Source of the DNA: Mycolicibacter heraklionensis
Lineage (GTDB): Bacteria; Actinomycetota; Actinomycetes; Mycobacteriales; Mycobacteriaceae
Direction: 5' to 3'
Assembly: GCF_001021505.1 (NCBI RefSeq)
Contig: NZ_LDPO01000003.1
Coordinates: 186,001 to 250,000 of the forward strand
DNA: 64,000 nt
Each line of letters opens with the position of its first letter. Within the stretch, counting starts at the first letter, position 1. The notes beneath the pieces were generated by a model, which worked only from the letters and a program-made list of their open reading frames with translations, did not search any database and was not told the DNA's origin. Positions 16,293 through 26,098 of the stretch are shown here, piece after piece. Both the position numbers and the translations under genes were made by a program.

Positions 16293-17132
16293 ATGACCGC
16301 TGCCGACGACGGCACGCTCGTTGAGACGGGCCCCTCGGACGAGCCCGGAGTGCTCTACGACGTACGCGACGGCGTCGGGGTGATCACCTTCAACCGCCCG
16401 CAGCGGCTCAACGCCTGGGGGCCTGACATCGCGGCTGGCTTCTACGCCTCGATCGATCACGCCGAGGCGGATCCCGCGGTGCGAGCGATCGTGGTGACCG
16501 GCAGCGGCCGGGGCTTCTGCGCCGGCGCCGATTTGGGCGGTGGTGCTCAAACAGGCCCCAGCACAGACGCATCCGGCACTGACGTATCCCAGTTGGTCGG
16601 GGACCGTCACCCGCATTTTCTGACCGAACTGCGCAAGCCCGTCATCGCGGCCATCAACGGTTCCTGCGTGGGGATCGGCCTCACCCACGCCCTGATGTGC
16701 GACGTCCGGTTCGCCGCTGCCGGAGCGAAATTCGCCACCGCGTTCACCCGGCGCGGACTGATCGCCGAACACGGGATCACCTGGATACTCCCGCGACTGG
16801 TCGGGTGGGGCGCGGCGATGGACCTGCTGCTGTCCGGGCGCACGTTCCTCGCCGAGGAAGCGCGCGAGCTCGGTCTGGTCAACCACGTCGTGGCGCCCGA
16901 GCTGCTGTTGGAACGTGCGATGGACTACGCGGCCGACCTCGCAGCCAACTGTTCGCCGGCTTCGATGGCGGTGATCAAGGGACAGGTCTATCGCGACGCG
17001 CTCGACGACGTCGCCGCGGTGAGTGCGCGCGCCGAAACCCTGATGTACGAATCGCTGGCGCGGCCGGACCTCATCGAGGGAATCACCAGTTTCTTCGAGA
17101 AGCGCCCGCCGAACTTCCCGCCCCTCACTTGA
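16293..17132 (+). CDS. Enoyl-CoA hydratase/isomerase family protein
   Basis: A 279-aa crotonase with a GAGGAGG site before its ATG. Oxyanion motifs are GFCAGADLGGG and NGSCVGIGLTHALMCD. The classical Glu positions are Thr and Phe, but GLIAEHGITWILPRLVG provides an acid (Glu) at the position used by isomerase-type members. An inserted Gly/Thr/Ser-rich loop follows the first oxyanion motif. It heads a plus-strand run: an amidohydrolase follows after 14 bases and a CoA ligase after that, so the genes likely form one operon. The reaction is probably isomerisation or hydration of an unusual enoyl-CoA. Confidence 0.86.
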   Translation: MTAADDGTLVETGPSDEPGVLYDVRDGVGVITFNRPQRLNAWGPDIAAGFYASIDHAEADPAVRAIVVTGSGRGFCAGADLGGGAQTGPSTDASGTDVSQLVGDRHPHFLTELRKPVIAAINGSCVGIGLTHALMCDVRFAAAGAKFATAFTRRGLIAEHGITWILPRLVGWGAAMDLLLSGRTFLAEEARELGLVNHVVAPELLLERAMDYAADLAANCSPASMAVIKGQVYRDALDDVAAVSARAETLMYESLARPDLIEGITSFFEKRPPNFPPLT

Positions 17133-17146
17133 GAAAGGTTGAGCAC

Positions 17147-18397
17147 ATGACTGCCGCACCTGAACGGCTCCCGTACTTGGCCGTCGACGTCGACAACCAT
17201 TACTACGAGCCGCTGGACGCCTTCACTCGGCACCTGCCCAAGGAATTCCGCAGCCGCGGTGTCCAGATGGTGCAGGATGGCAATCGCACTCTGGCGGTGT
17301 TCGGCGGGGTCGTCAACCACTTCATCCCGAACCCGAGCTTCGACCCGATCATCGAACCCGGCTGCCTGGATCTGCTGTTCCGCGGCGAGATCCCCGAAGG
17401 CGTGGATCCGGCGTCGTTGATGAAGGTCGACCGGCTCTCCGAGCATCCCGAGTACCAGAACCGCGACGCCCGCGTGCAGGTGCTCGACCGGCAGCGGCTG
17501 GAGACGGTGTTCATGCTGCCGACCTTCGCCTGTGGTGTGGAGGAGGGACTCAAGTACGACATCCCCGCCACCATTGCGTCGGTGCACGCGTTCAACCTGT
17601 GGCTCGACGAGGACTGGGGCTTCGACCGTCCCGACGGCCGCGTGATATCCGCACCGATCATCTCGCTGGCCGACCCCGAAAAGGCCGTCGAGGAAGTCGA
17701 ATTCGTGATCGGTCGCGGTGCCAAGCTGGTGTGTGTGCGCCCGGCTCCGGTGCCCGGCGAGGTTCGGGCCCGGTCCCTCGGTGACCCGGTGCACGACCCG
17801 GTGTGGGCGCGCCTTGCTGAGGCTGGCGTCGCAGTCGTCTTCCACCTGTCCGACTCCGGTTACATGGCGATCCCGGCGTTGTGGGGCGGCAGCGGTGTGT
17901 TCAAGGGATTCGGTAAGCGCGACCCGCTGGACATGGTGATCATGGACGATCGCGCGATCCACGACACTATCGCCTCGATGATCGTGCACCAGGTGTTCAC
18001 CCGTCACCCCAAGCTCAAGGTGGTCAGCATCGAGAACGGCTCGTACTTCGTCTACCGGCTGATCAAGCGGTTGAAGAAGTCGGCCAACAACGCGCCGTAC
18101 CACTACAAGGAAGATCCGATCGAGCAGCTGCGCAACAACGTCTGGATTGCCCCCTACTACGAGGACGACGTGAAGTTGCTGGCCGACACCATCGGCGTCG
18201 ACAAGATCCTGTTCGGTTCGGACTGGCCGCACGGTGAGGGCCTGGCCGACCCGACCACCTTCACTGCCGACATCCCGCAGTTCCCCGAGTTCAGCGCGGA
18301 AGATACCCGAATGGTGATGCGGGACAACGCATTGACTCTGCTGGGTGATCCGAACCGTACCGCACCGGGCGTCGCCCACCTGGCAGCTTCGGTCTGA
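17147..18397 (+). CDS. Amidohydrolase-2 family protein
   Basis: A 416-aa TIM-barrel metal-dependent hydrolase. ATG 17147 is preceded by GAGAAAGG; the open frame reaches further up but inside the crotonase. Metal-ligand signatures are VDVDNHYYEP at residues 13-22 (the D.H..EP variant) and the C-terminal LFGSDWPHGEG, with VSIENGSYFV before it. The family (amidohydrolase_2, related to ACMSD and resorcylate decarboxylases) includes decarboxylases and C-C or amide hydrolases. In mycobacterial acyl-CoA clusters its members are usually of unknown role. It is the first of four paralogues here; a hydrolytic ring- or chain-cleavage role is inference. Confidence 0.85.
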   Translation: MTAAPERLPYLAVDVDNHYYEPLDAFTRHLPKEFRSRGVQMVQDGNRTLAVFGGVVNHFIPNPSFDPIIEPGCLDLLFRGEIPEGVDPASLMKVDRLSEHPEYQNRDARVQVLDRQRLETVFMLPTFACGVEEGLKYDIPATIASVHAFNLWLDEDWGFDRPDGRVISAPIISLADPEKAVEEVEFVIGRGAKLVCVRPAPVPGEVRARSLGDPVHDPVWARLAEAGVAVVFHLSDSGYMAIPALWGGSGVFKGFGKRDPLDMVIMDDRAIHDTIASMIVHQVFTRHPKLKVVSIENGSYFVYRLIKRLKKSANNAPYHYKEDPIEQLRNNVWIAPYYEDDVKLLADTIGVDKILFGSDWPHGEGLADPTTFTADIPQFPEFSAEDTRMVMRDNALTLLGDPNRTAPGVAHLAASV

Positions 18398-18399
18398 CG

Positions 18400-20022
18400 G
18401 TGGGCGAATGGACCCTCGGCGCGGTCCTCGACGCGATCGCCGAGGCTGTGCCCGACCGGGCCATGACGATCTGCGGGGACCGGCGCAGCACGTTCGCGCA
18501 ATCCGCGGAGTGCACCCGCAGGCTGGCCAACTACCTGGCCGGCCGCGGACTCGGTGCCCACCGTGAGCGTTCGCAGTTGCAGAACTGGGAATGCGGCCAG
18601 GACCGGGTCGCGCTGCTCATGCACAACGACCTGTACCCCGACATGGTGATCGGCTGTCTCAAGGCGCGCACCGTCCCGGTCAACGTCAACCACTACTACA
18701 CTCCGGCCGAAGCCGCCGAGCTGCTCGACTATCTGCGGCCCCGAGCCGTCATCTACCACGGGTCGCTGGAGGCGAAATTCGCTGACACCCTGCGGGCATC
18801 CGGCGCCGAGCTGCTGATCCGGATCGACGACGGCGCTGCCGACGGCGGCGGACTGGATGCGGTATCGCTGGACGACGCACTGGCGCAGGGCGATACCGAT
18901 CAGCTGGTGGCGCCGTCCCCGGACGATCTGCTGATGATCTGCACCGGGGGAACCACCGGGCGCCCGAAGGGCGTGTTGTGGCGTCAAAGCGACATCTACG
19001 TGTCATCGATGGTCGGTGACGACCACGCTTCGGTGACGGAGATCCACCAGAAGGTGCAGCATGCCGGTCCGGCCTGGTTCGCGCTGTCGCCGCTGATGCA
19101 CGCCGCCGGACTGTGGACCGCGTTCTCGGCGATCCTGAGCGGCCAGACGGTGATCCTCAACGACACCCGCACCAGGTTCGACCCCCGTTCGGTGCTGGAA
19201 ACCGCCGCGCGCGAGAAGGTGGGATTGATGACCATGGTGGGCGATGCCTACGCTGCGCCGCTGGTCGCCGAACTCGGCAGGGCAAGCTATGACTTGTCGT
19301 CGTTGCACTCGATCGGAACCGGTGGCGCCGCAACCAATCCGAAGTATCAGGCGGCGCTGCTGGAATTGCTTCCGCAGATCACCCTGATCAACGGGTACGG
19401 ATCCTCGGAGACCGGCAACCTGGGCTTCGGGCGCAGCCAACGCGACGCGCGGCGTGACACCTTCGATCTGCGGGACGGGGGGTCGGTGGTGTCGCAGGAC
19501 CGGACCCGGTTCCTGGAACCCGGTGACGCGGAAGTCGGTTGGGTGGTGCGGACCGGCCGGATCCCGCTCGGATACTTCGACGACGCCGACGCCACGGTGC
19601 GCACCTTTCCCGAGGTCGACGGCAAGCGTGTGGTGATCTCGGGCGACCGGGCCTGCATCGAGGAAGACGGAACCCTGCGACTGTTCGGACGTGATGCATT
19701 GGTGGTCAACACCGGCGGGGAGAAAGTGTTCGTCGAGGAGGTCGAGGAAGTGCTGCGTGCCCACCCCGGGGTGGCGGACGCGCTGGTGGTGGGGCGGCCC
19801 AGTGATCGGTGGGGCGAAGAGCTCGTCGCTCTGGTGGCATCGCAACCGGGTTCAACGGTCACCGACGACCTGCTGGACGCCCAGTGCCGGTCGGTATTGG
19901 CGGGGTTCAAAGTGCCGAAGGAGTTCATCATGGTGGCGCAGGTGCGTCGGCTGGGAAACGGCAAGGCCGACTACCGGTGGGCGAAACGTCAAGTGAGCGA
20001 AGAGGTGTCTGCCGGATCATGA
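18400..20022 (+). CDS. Acyl-CoA synthetase (FadD-type)
   Basis: A 540-aa AMP-forming ligase with a GTG start two bases after the amidohydrolase stop. The phosphate loop is MICTGGTTGRPKGVLWRQ (the TGGTTG variant), followed by NGYGSSETGN, the ISGDRACIEEDGTLRLFGRD hinge, and LGNGKADYRW with the catalytic Lys near the C-terminus. The TGGTTGxPKGVLWRQ pattern and length match the FadD17/FadD19 group of mycobacterial sterol side-chain ligases, and it resembles the 549-aa ligase at 43961-45610. It likely activates a sterol- or terpenoid-type carboxylic acid. It is coupled to the next gene by an ATGA overlap. Confidence 0.88.
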   Translation: MGEWTLGAVLDAIAEAVPDRAMTICGDRRSTFAQSAECTRRLANYLAGRGLGAHRERSQLQNWECGQDRVALLMHNDLYPDMVIGCLKARTVPVNVNHYYTPAEAAELLDYLRPRAVIYHGSLEAKFADTLRASGAELLIRIDDGAADGGGLDAVSLDDALAQGDTDQLVAPSPDDLLMICTGGTTGRPKGVLWRQSDIYVSSMVGDDHASVTEIHQKVQHAGPAWFALSPLMHAAGLWTAFSAILSGQTVILNDTRTRFDPRSVLETAAREKVGLMTMVGDAYAAPLVAELGRASYDLSSLHSIGTGGAATNPKYQAALLELLPQITLINGYGSSETGNLGFGRSQRDARRDTFDLRDGGSVVSQDRTRFLEPGDAEVGWVVRTGRIPLGYFDDADATVRTFPEVDGKRVVISGDRACIEEDGTLRLFGRDALVVNTGGEKVFVEEVEEVLRAHPGVADALVVGRPSDRWGEELVALVASQPGSTVTDDLLDAQCRSVLAGFKVPKEFIMVAQVRRLGNGKADYRWAKRQVSEEVSAGS

Positions 20023-20861
20023 AAGCCATCGATTGCCTGGTCAACGTGCACTTCGGCGAGCGCGAGCAGCCATCCTGGATGACTGCGACGCGCGACGACT
20101 ACTTCAAGGGCTCCAAGTCGATGTTCTCCCCGGCTGACATGTCGGCGCTGCTCGACGAGATGGACGCCAACGGTGTAACCAAGGCCGTCTTGATGGACAA
20201 CCTGGTCAAACCGTCGGTGACCGCGCGAAAATTCGTCGAAGCCAGGCCGGATCGGTTCGTGCTGGCCATCGGCGGCATGAACCTGCTGCGCCCAGTGCCC
20301 ACATTGCGGGAGCTGAGCGCCGTCGCCAACGACCTGCCGGTGGTCTACGCCGTGGTGGGGCCCAGCTTCTGGGGAGACGGCCAGTATCCGCCGAGTGACG
20401 CCGTCTACTACCCGCTCTACGCCAAGTGCGCCGAACTGGAACTGCCGCTGTGCGTCAACACCGGTATTCCGGGACCCCCTATCCCGGGCGAGGTGCAGCA
20501 CCCGATCCACCTGGACCGAGTCTGCGTGCGCTTTCCCGAACTGCGGCTGTGCATGATCCACGGCGCCGACCCATGGTGGGACGTCGCGATCCGCATGCTT
20601 ATCAAGTACCGCAACCTTCGGTTGATGACCTCGGCCTGGTCGCCGAAACGTCTGCCGGAAGCCCTGCTGCACTTCATGCGCACCCGGGGCGCCGACAAGG
20701 TCATCTTCGCCTCGGACTGGCCGGTGCTGCGGATGGAACGGGTGGTGCCCGAGGCGCGCGCCCTGGACCTGCCACCCGACGTGCTCGACAAGTACCTCTA
20801 CCGCAATGCTGCCGACTTCTTCTTCGCCGAACGCGGCGCCGTACCCGAACAGGAGAGCTGA
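20019..20861 (+). CDS. Amidohydrolase-2 family protein, short form
   Basis: A 280-aa member of the amidohydrolase_2 group, much shorter than its 409-420 aa paralogues. The N-terminal metal motif is altered to LVNVHFGE (NVH in place of D.H), while the late Asp motif is kept as FASDWPVLRM but without the following His. The residue after the strand IHGADPWW keeps a His. It overlaps the ligase stop by ATGA. Metal binding may be reduced, so an enzymatic role is less certain than for the others. Confidence 0.78.
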   Translation: MKAIDCLVNVHFGEREQPSWMTATRDDYFKGSKSMFSPADMSALLDEMDANGVTKAVLMDNLVKPSVTARKFVEARPDRFVLAIGGMNLLRPVPTLRELSAVANDLPVVYAVVGPSFWGDGQYPPSDAVYYPLYAKCAELELPLCVNTGIPGPPIPGEVQHPIHLDRVCVRFPELRLCMIHGADPWWDVAIRMLIKYRNLRLMTSAWSPKRLPEALLHFMRTRGADKVIFASDWPVLRMERVVPEARALDLPPDVLDKYLYRNAADFFFAERGAVPEQES

Positions 20862-20862
20862 G

Positions 20863-21933
20863 ATGGATCGTTTCGAACTGCGCAGGCTGGACTACAGCCT
20901 GACCGAGGACCACGTCGCGCTGCAGGCTGCCTACAAGCAGTTCTTCACCACCCACTGTCCGATCGAAACGGTGCGCGCCGCAGAGGAATCCGGTTTCGAC
21001 AAGAACCTGTGGGAGCGGCTGTGCGCGATGGGCGCCACCACCATGGCGTTGCCGGAGTCGGTCGGCGGCGACGGCGCCACCCTGGTCGACCTTGCGCTGG
21101 TGGCCGAGGAGGTCGGCCGCTGCCTGGCACCGGTGCCCTGGATCGACCAGGTCTGCGCCGCCCGCCTCTTGGGCCGCCTCGGTGGGTTATCGCCGGAAGC
21201 GGACGACACTTCCGACATCGTGAGCGGGACTCGACTGATTGCGTTCGACCCGCACCAGGAGGCTGTGGCCGGACGCCGACTGCTGCCGACCGGTTCGATC
21301 GCCGACACGATCATCGTCCGTGACGGCGATTCGGTGGTGCGACTCTCTTTCGACACCCGCCCGGTCCGGGTCGACAACATCGGCCGGTTGCCGATGGCCT
21401 GGGTCGACCCGGCCGCCGCCGACTCGGCGACGGTGCTGGCCAGCGGACCCGGGGCGCTGGCGGAATACCAGCGGGCACTGGATGAATGGCGACTACTCAC
21501 CGCGTCCGCTCTGGTCGGGATGGTGGAGCAGACCATGACCATCGCCGCGGAGTTCGCCAAGACCCGCTACACCCTGGGCGTGCCGATCGGCACCCTGCAG
21601 GCCATCTCGCACCCGCTGGCGAACATGGCCATCACGGTCGCCTCCGGACGCAACCTGGCCTACCGAGCCGGATGGTTCCTGGACAACGAGCCCGACGAGC
21701 GTCCGGAACTGGCGGCCTCGGCATTTGTCTTCATGGCCGAGGAAGCCGCCAAGGCCGCCACCATGGCGGTGCACATCCAGGGCGGTCTGGGCGTTTCAGC
21801 CGAAGCCGCCGCCACCGCCTATCTGGTCCGGGCCCGAGGCTGGCCGCTGGCCGGAGGCGACCCCGGAGCCACCGCCTGCCGCATCGGCGACATCGTCGCC
21901 GCCCGTGAAACCGACTCCCGCGCAGCCGAATAG
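20863..21933 (+). CDS. Acyl-CoA dehydrogenase (FadE-type)
   Basis: A 356-aa ACAD. ATG 20863 follows GGAGAGCTGAG, one base after the previous stop. It has an N-terminal helical domain, the middle beta-domain, and a C-terminal four-helix bundle ending in QGGLGVSAEAAATAYLVRAR. By eye, the usual catalytic Glu position in the late helix is not obvious. This is the short form often found as one half of heteromeric FadE pairs in mycobacterial sterol catabolism, and the next gene encodes a longer ACAD, so an alpha2beta2 FadE pair is plausible (inference). It would oxidise acyl-CoA at C2-C3 using FAD. Confidence 0.85.
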   Translation: MDRFELRRLDYSLTEDHVALQAAYKQFFTTHCPIETVRAAEESGFDKNLWERLCAMGATTMALPESVGGDGATLVDLALVAEEVGRCLAPVPWIDQVCAARLLGRLGGLSPEADDTSDIVSGTRLIAFDPHQEAVAGRRLLPTGSIADTIIVRDGDSVVRLSFDTRPVRVDNIGRLPMAWVDPAAADSATVLASGPGALAEYQRALDEWRLLTASALVGMVEQTMTIAAEFAKTRYTLGVPIGTLQAISHPLANMAITVASGRNLAYRAGWFLDNEPDERPELAASAFVFMAEEAAKAATMAVHIQGGLGVSAEAAATAYLVRARGWPLAGGDPGATACRIGDIVAARETDSRAAE

Positions 21934-21946
21934 GACACCGACCATC

Positions 21947-23125
21947 ATGGACTTCTCACAACCGCAGCTGACCGACGACGACCTGGCTTTCCGCGACGAG
22001 GTGCGCACATTCCTGGCCACCCACGTGACCGAGGACGTCAAGCGCCGAGACCGCGAGACCGGCGACAACTTCGACGAAGGCGTGCACCTGGCGCTGGGCG
22101 CGGCGGGCTACCTGGAGGCGGAGTGGAAACCCGAGGCCGACGGCGGCTTCCCGCGCGTGCGCCGGCGCATCTGGGAGCTGGAGAAACGCCGCGCCCACGT
22201 GCCCTGGGTCACCTGGGGGACCACGGCGATGGTGGCCCGGTCGGTCGCGTCCTTCGGCTCGCCCGAGCTGCGCGAGGAGATTCTGCCCGGGGTCTTCAGC
22301 GGCCACATCCGGCTCTGCCTGGGCTACACCGAGCCCGAAGGCGGCTCCGACGTCGCGACCTGCAAGACCCGCGCGGTACGCGACGGTGATAACTGGATCA
22401 TTAACGGCTCCAAGATGTTCACCACCGGAGCCCACAACTGCCAGTACGTCTTTCTGATCACCAACACCGACCCGGATGCGCGGAAACACAAGAGCCTCAC
22501 CATGTTCCTGGTGCCCTTGAACTCCCCGGGCATCGAGATCCAGGGCCTGCGCACCGTCGACGGCGACCGCACCAACATCGTCTACTACAGCGACGTCCGC
22601 GTCGACGACAAGTACCGCCTCGGCGAGGTCAACGGCGGCTGGACCGTGCTGCGCGAGCCGCTCAACGTCGAACATGGAGCGGTGGACGCCAATCCCGATG
22701 GGTTGCAGGACGTCTCGATCATGATGCACCAGGCGAACTTCATGGCCGTGGCCGTCGACAAGGCGGGCGAGGTGGCCGGGCGGTCGGGCAGTATCGCGGA
22801 TCGTTCGGTGGCCTACCGGCTGGGCAAGGCGGCGGCCCGGGTCGAGGCGTCGCTGTCGGCGCCGTCCATTTTCGGACGGGTGGCGCTGGCACAGGCGATG
22901 CGCGATGTCTCGCCGGACCTGATGGACCTGCTCGGCAGCGCGTCGGCGCTACCGATCGACACCGACGGTGCCATCGACAACGGCGCGAGCGACTACGTCT
23001 TCCGGTTCGCGCCGCTGGTCGGCATCTACGGCGGCACTCTGGAGGTGTTCCGCAACATGATCGCCCAGTACGTGCTGGGTCTGGGCAAGCCGAATTACTC
23101 TGCGCCAGTGGTCAAGACGTCGTGA
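21947..23125 (+). CDS. Acyl-CoA dehydrogenase (FadE-type)
   Basis: A 392-aa ACAD of standard length. The FAD/substrate motif GYTEPEGGSDVATCKTRA is near residue 125, with MFTTGAHNC following. The C-terminal YGGTLEVFRNMIAQYVLGL is the family's flavin-contact tail (normally GGT.E..R..IA). It is probably the partner of the short ACAD that starts 1,084 bases upstream. The 3' end overlaps the convergent AraC gene by 14 bases. Confidence 0.9.
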   Translation: MDFSQPQLTDDDLAFRDEVRTFLATHVTEDVKRRDRETGDNFDEGVHLALGAAGYLEAEWKPEADGGFPRVRRRIWELEKRRAHVPWVTWGTTAMVARSVASFGSPELREEILPGVFSGHIRLCLGYTEPEGGSDVATCKTRAVRDGDNWIINGSKMFTTGAHNCQYVFLITNTDPDARKHKSLTMFLVPLNSPGIEIQGLRTVDGDRTNIVYYSDVRVDDKYRLGEVNGGWTVLREPLNVEHGAVDANPDGLQDVSIMMHQANFMAVAVDKAGEVAGRSGSIADRSVAYRLGKAAARVEASLSAPSIFGRVALAQAMRDVSPDLMDLLGSASALPIDTDGAIDNGASDYVFRFAPLVGIYGGTLEVFRNMIAQYVLGLGKPNYSAPVVKTS

Positions 23126-23930
23126 TGCGGCGGTGATAGCTCGACGGGGCCTCACCGGCGAAGCGGGTGAACGCCCGGGTGAACGCGGACAGGCTGTCGA
23201 AGCCGACGGCGGTCGCGGTCTGTTGCACGCCTTGATCGGGCGCGGCCAGCAGCGCCATCGCCTGCAGCATCCGGGCGTGCAGTAGGTAGGTCCGCCAGGA
23301 CATGCCGGTCACCGCCTCGAACTGGCGGCGCAGGGTGCGCTCGGACACCGCGACGGCGTGGGCGACCTCGGTCGCCGTCACCGACGCCAGGTGCGCCTTG
23401 GTGTAGACCATCGCCGCGCCCACGATCGGGTGATCGGAGATCGGCAGGCTCAGCGGCGCCTCGTGGTCCAACGCGGCCGCGACCAGATGGCCCAGCGTGC
23501 GGAAGAAGTCGTCGGAGACCGTGTCGCCGTCGGGCCGTTCGATCGGCCAGCGCAGCGAGTGCAGCATCATCTCCCGGATCAACGGCGAGACGGTCAGGAT
23601 GCGCGCCCGGTCACCTGCCTGCGCGACCAGCTCGGGGTCGAACATCACCGCCACCGTGCGCACCTCCGGGCGCATGGTGGCCTGATGCTCCAGGCCGGCC
23701 GGAATCCAGGCCGCCTGCTGCGGCGGCAACAGATAGTGCGCGGCGGAGGTCTCGACCTCGACCACCCCGCCGACGGCGTACTCGATCTGGTGCATGTCAT
23801 GGGAGTGCCATCCGGTGACGAGCTCCTGGCCCTCGTAGAGATAGCTGCCGGCCCGAGCACGGCCACCTCGACGGAGATCGATGTTGGCCGGTTGGGCAAA
23901 ATCTATGGCCGAACGCGCGGAGACGGTCAC
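23112..23930 (-). CDS. AraC-family transcriptional regulator
   Basis: A 272-aa regulator with an N-terminal cupin-like sensor (HSHDMHQIEYAVGGVVEVET) and a C-terminal double HTH at about residues 175-270 (TATEVAHAVAVSERTLRRQF, then QQTATAVGFDSLSAFTRAF). GTG 23930 was chosen because longer frames would overlap the start of the divergent amidohydrolase; this start is uncertain. It may regulate that divergent gene, since only 25 bases separate the two starts. The gap contains TACTAGTA, a small perfect palindrome (about 23943-23950). Confidence 0.83.
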   Translation of the reverse strand: MTVSARSAIDFAQPANIDLRRGGRARAGSYLYEGQELVTGWHSHDMHQIEYAVGGVVEVETSAAHYLLPPQQAAWIPAGLEHQATMRPEVRTVAVMFDPELVAQAGDRARILTVSPLIREMMLHSLRWPIERPDGDTVSDDFFRTLGHLVAAALDHEAPLSLPISDHPIVGAAMVYTKAHLASVTATEVAHAVAVSERTLRRQFEAVTGMSWRTYLLHARMLQAMALLAAPDQGVQQTATAVGFDSLSAFTRAFTRFAGEAPSSYHRRITTS

Positions 23931-23955
23931 GATTTTCCAGGGTACTAGTAGAACC

Positions 23956-25218
23956 ATGAACATCGACGACTTGATCCTGGTCAGCATCGACGACCACGTG
24001 GTAGAGCCGCCCGACATGTTCCTCAACCACGTCCCGGCCAAGTACAAGGCGGAGGCGCCGATCGTCGTCACCGACGAAAAGGGCGTCGACCAGTGGATGT
24101 ATCAGGGCCGCCCGCAAGGCGTCAGCGGCCTCAATGCGGTGGTGTCCTGGCCGGCCGAGGAATGGGGCCGCGACCCGGCCGGGTTCGCCGAGATGCGCCC
24201 CGGCGTCTACGACGTGCACGAGCGGGTCCGCGACATGAGCCGCAACGGCATCCTCGCCTCGATGTGCTTCCCGACCTTCACCGGGTTCTCCGCGCGACAC
24301 CTCAACATGACCCGCGAACACGTCACCCTGGTGATGGTGTCGGCCTACAACGACTGGCACATCGACGAGTGGGCGGGCTCCTACCCGGGCCGGTTCATCC
24401 CGATCGCGATCCTGCCGACCTGGAACCCCGAAGCGATGTGCGCCGAGATCCGCCGGGTGGCGGCCAAAGGCTGCCGCGCGGTCACCATGCCCGAACTGCC
24501 GCACCTGGAGGGGCTGCCCAGCTACCACGACGACGAGTACTGGGGGCCGGTGTTCACCACGCTCTCGGAGTGCAACGTGGTGATGTGTCTGCACATCGGC
24601 ACCGGGTTCGGGGCGATCAGCATGGCCCCCAACGCGCCCATCGACAACATGATCATCCTGGCCACCCAAGTCTCGGCGATGTGCGCCCAGGACCTGCTGT
24701 GGGGCCCGGCAATGCGCAACTACCCGGATCTGAAGTTCGCCTTCTCCGAGGGCGGCATCGGCTGGATCCCGTTCTACCTGGACCGCAGCGACCGGCACTA
24801 CACCAACCAGAAATGGCTGCGCCGCGACTTCGGTGACAAGCTGCCCAGCCAGGTGTTCCGTGAGCACTCGCTGGCCTGCTACGTCACCGACAAGACCTCG
24901 CTCAAGCTGCGCCACGAGATCGGGATCGACACCATCGCCTGGGAGTGCGACTACCCGCACTCGGACTGCTTCTGGCCGGATGCCCCCGAGCAGGTGCTCG
25001 CCGAGCTGGAGGCCGCCGGAGCCGACGACTCCGACGTCAACAAGATCACCTGGCAGAACTCCTGCCGGTTCTTCGGCTGGGATCCGTTCGCCCGCATCCC
25101 GCGTGAGCAGACGACGGTGGGCGCGCTGCGCGCGACGGCCACCGACGTGGACGTCTCCATCCGGCCACGTGCCGAGTGGGCGCGCCGGTACGCCGACAAG
25201 CAACTGGCGCAGGCGTAG
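23956..25218 (+). CDS. Amidohydrolase-2 family protein
   Basis: A 420-aa TIM-barrel hydrolase with the metal motif SIDDHVVEPPDMF at residues 11-23 and the late motif ECDYPHSDCFWP. Both metal-ligand regions are intact, so it should be catalytically competent. ATG 23956 was preferred; an in-frame ATG at 23905 would overlap the AraC start. It is followed four bases after its stop by an SDR. It resembles the proteins at 17147 and 32303 in architecture, making at least three full-length paralogues in the island. Confidence 0.86.
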   Translation: MNIDDLILVSIDDHVVEPPDMFLNHVPAKYKAEAPIVVTDEKGVDQWMYQGRPQGVSGLNAVVSWPAEEWGRDPAGFAEMRPGVYDVHERVRDMSRNGILASMCFPTFTGFSARHLNMTREHVTLVMVSAYNDWHIDEWAGSYPGRFIPIAILPTWNPEAMCAEIRRVAAKGCRAVTMPELPHLEGLPSYHDDEYWGPVFTTLSECNVVMCLHIGTGFGAISMAPNAPIDNMIILATQVSAMCAQDLLWGPAMRNYPDLKFAFSEGGIGWIPFYLDRSDRHYTNQKWLRRDFGDKLPSQVFREHSLACYVTDKTSLKLRHEIGIDTIAWECDYPHSDCFWPDAPEQVLAELEAAGADDSDVNKITWQNSCRFFGWDPFARIPREQTTVGALRATATDVDVSIRPRAEWARRYADKQLAQA

Positions 25219-25222
25219 CGCG

Positions 25223-26047
25223 ATGGTGGCGGTGATCACCGGTGGCGCCGGCGGGATGGGGCTGGCCACCGCGAAGATCGTCGGGCGCGAACAGCCCGTC
25301 GTGCTCTGTGACGTCCGGCAGGACCGGCTGGACGCCGCGGCGGCTGCGCTAGCCGACCTCGACGTGACGGTCGTCAACTGCGACGTCACCGACCGCGGTG
25401 CCGTCGCCGCGCTGTTCGACAGGGCGGCCGGTATCGGGCCCGTCACCTCGGTGATCCACACCGCCGGGGTCAGCCCCAGCATGGGCGATGCCGACTACAT
25501 CATGCGCACCAACGCGGTCGGCACGCTCCACGTCAACGAGGTCTTCCACGCCGTTGCCCCGGAAGGGGCTGCGATCGTCAACGTGGCATCGATGGCCGCC
25601 CACCTGCTGCCCGACGAGCTGATCCCCACCGGTCAGTTTCCGTTGGCGCTGCAGGACGTTCACGGCTTCACCCAGGCCATGGCCGCGGTCTGCGAGCCGA
25701 TGCCGCCGGAGGTGCGTTCGGGTATCGCCTACGCGGTGAGCAAGGCGTTCGTCCGCTGGTATTCGAGTTCGCAGGCCGAGCGGTTCAACGGGCGTGGGCT
25801 GCGCATCGTCTCGGTGTCGCCGGGCTCGGTGGACACCGAGATGGGCCGGTTGGAGGAGCAGGCCGGTGCGGGGTCGCTGGTCGCCGACGCCGCGGTCCCG
25901 CGCTGGGGAACGCCCGAGGAGATGGCCGAACTGCTGGCGTTCTGCGTCAGCGCGAAGGCCGGCTATCTCACCGGCACCGACATCCTCAACGACGGTGGCG
26001 TGGTGGCCTCGGTGCGGGAGCGTGCGCGGGTGGCGGCCGCCGGCTGA
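25223..26047 (+). CDS. SDR family oxidoreductase
   Basis: A 274-aa short-chain dehydrogenase. It starts directly with the NAD(P) motif (VITGGAGGMGLATAKIVG, residues 4-21), then CDVRQDR (acidic, suggesting NAD). The catalytic set is NVASMAAH and YAVSKAFVRWY. An insertion of about 35 residues between Ser and Tyr (HLLPDELIPTG to MPPEV) is unusual for the family and may form a lid. The ATG lies four bases after the amidohydrolase stop, so the two are co-transcribed. Likely oxidises a hydroxy intermediate. Confidence 0.85.
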   Translation: MVAVITGGAGGMGLATAKIVGREQPVVLCDVRQDRLDAAAAALADLDVTVVNCDVTDRGAVAALFDRAAGIGPVTSVIHTAGVSPSMGDADYIMRTNAVGTLHVNEVFHAVAPEGAAIVNVASMAAHLLPDELIPTGQFPLALQDVHGFTQAMAAVCEPMPPEVRSGIAYAVSKAFVRWYSSSQAERFNGRGLRIVSVSPGSVDTEMGRLEEQAGAGSLVADAAVPRWGTPEEMAELLAFCVSAKAGYLTGTDILNDGGVVASVRERARVAAAG

Positions 26048-26098
26048 GGTCGCCCGCGAACTTGCAGACGTCGACTATTCGACGTATTTTTCGAAAGT

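Noticed and set aside
23931..24071. Longer AraC start upstream of 23930
   Set aside because: Would overlap the amidohydrolase coding region by more than 100 bases and reads through the divergent promoter.
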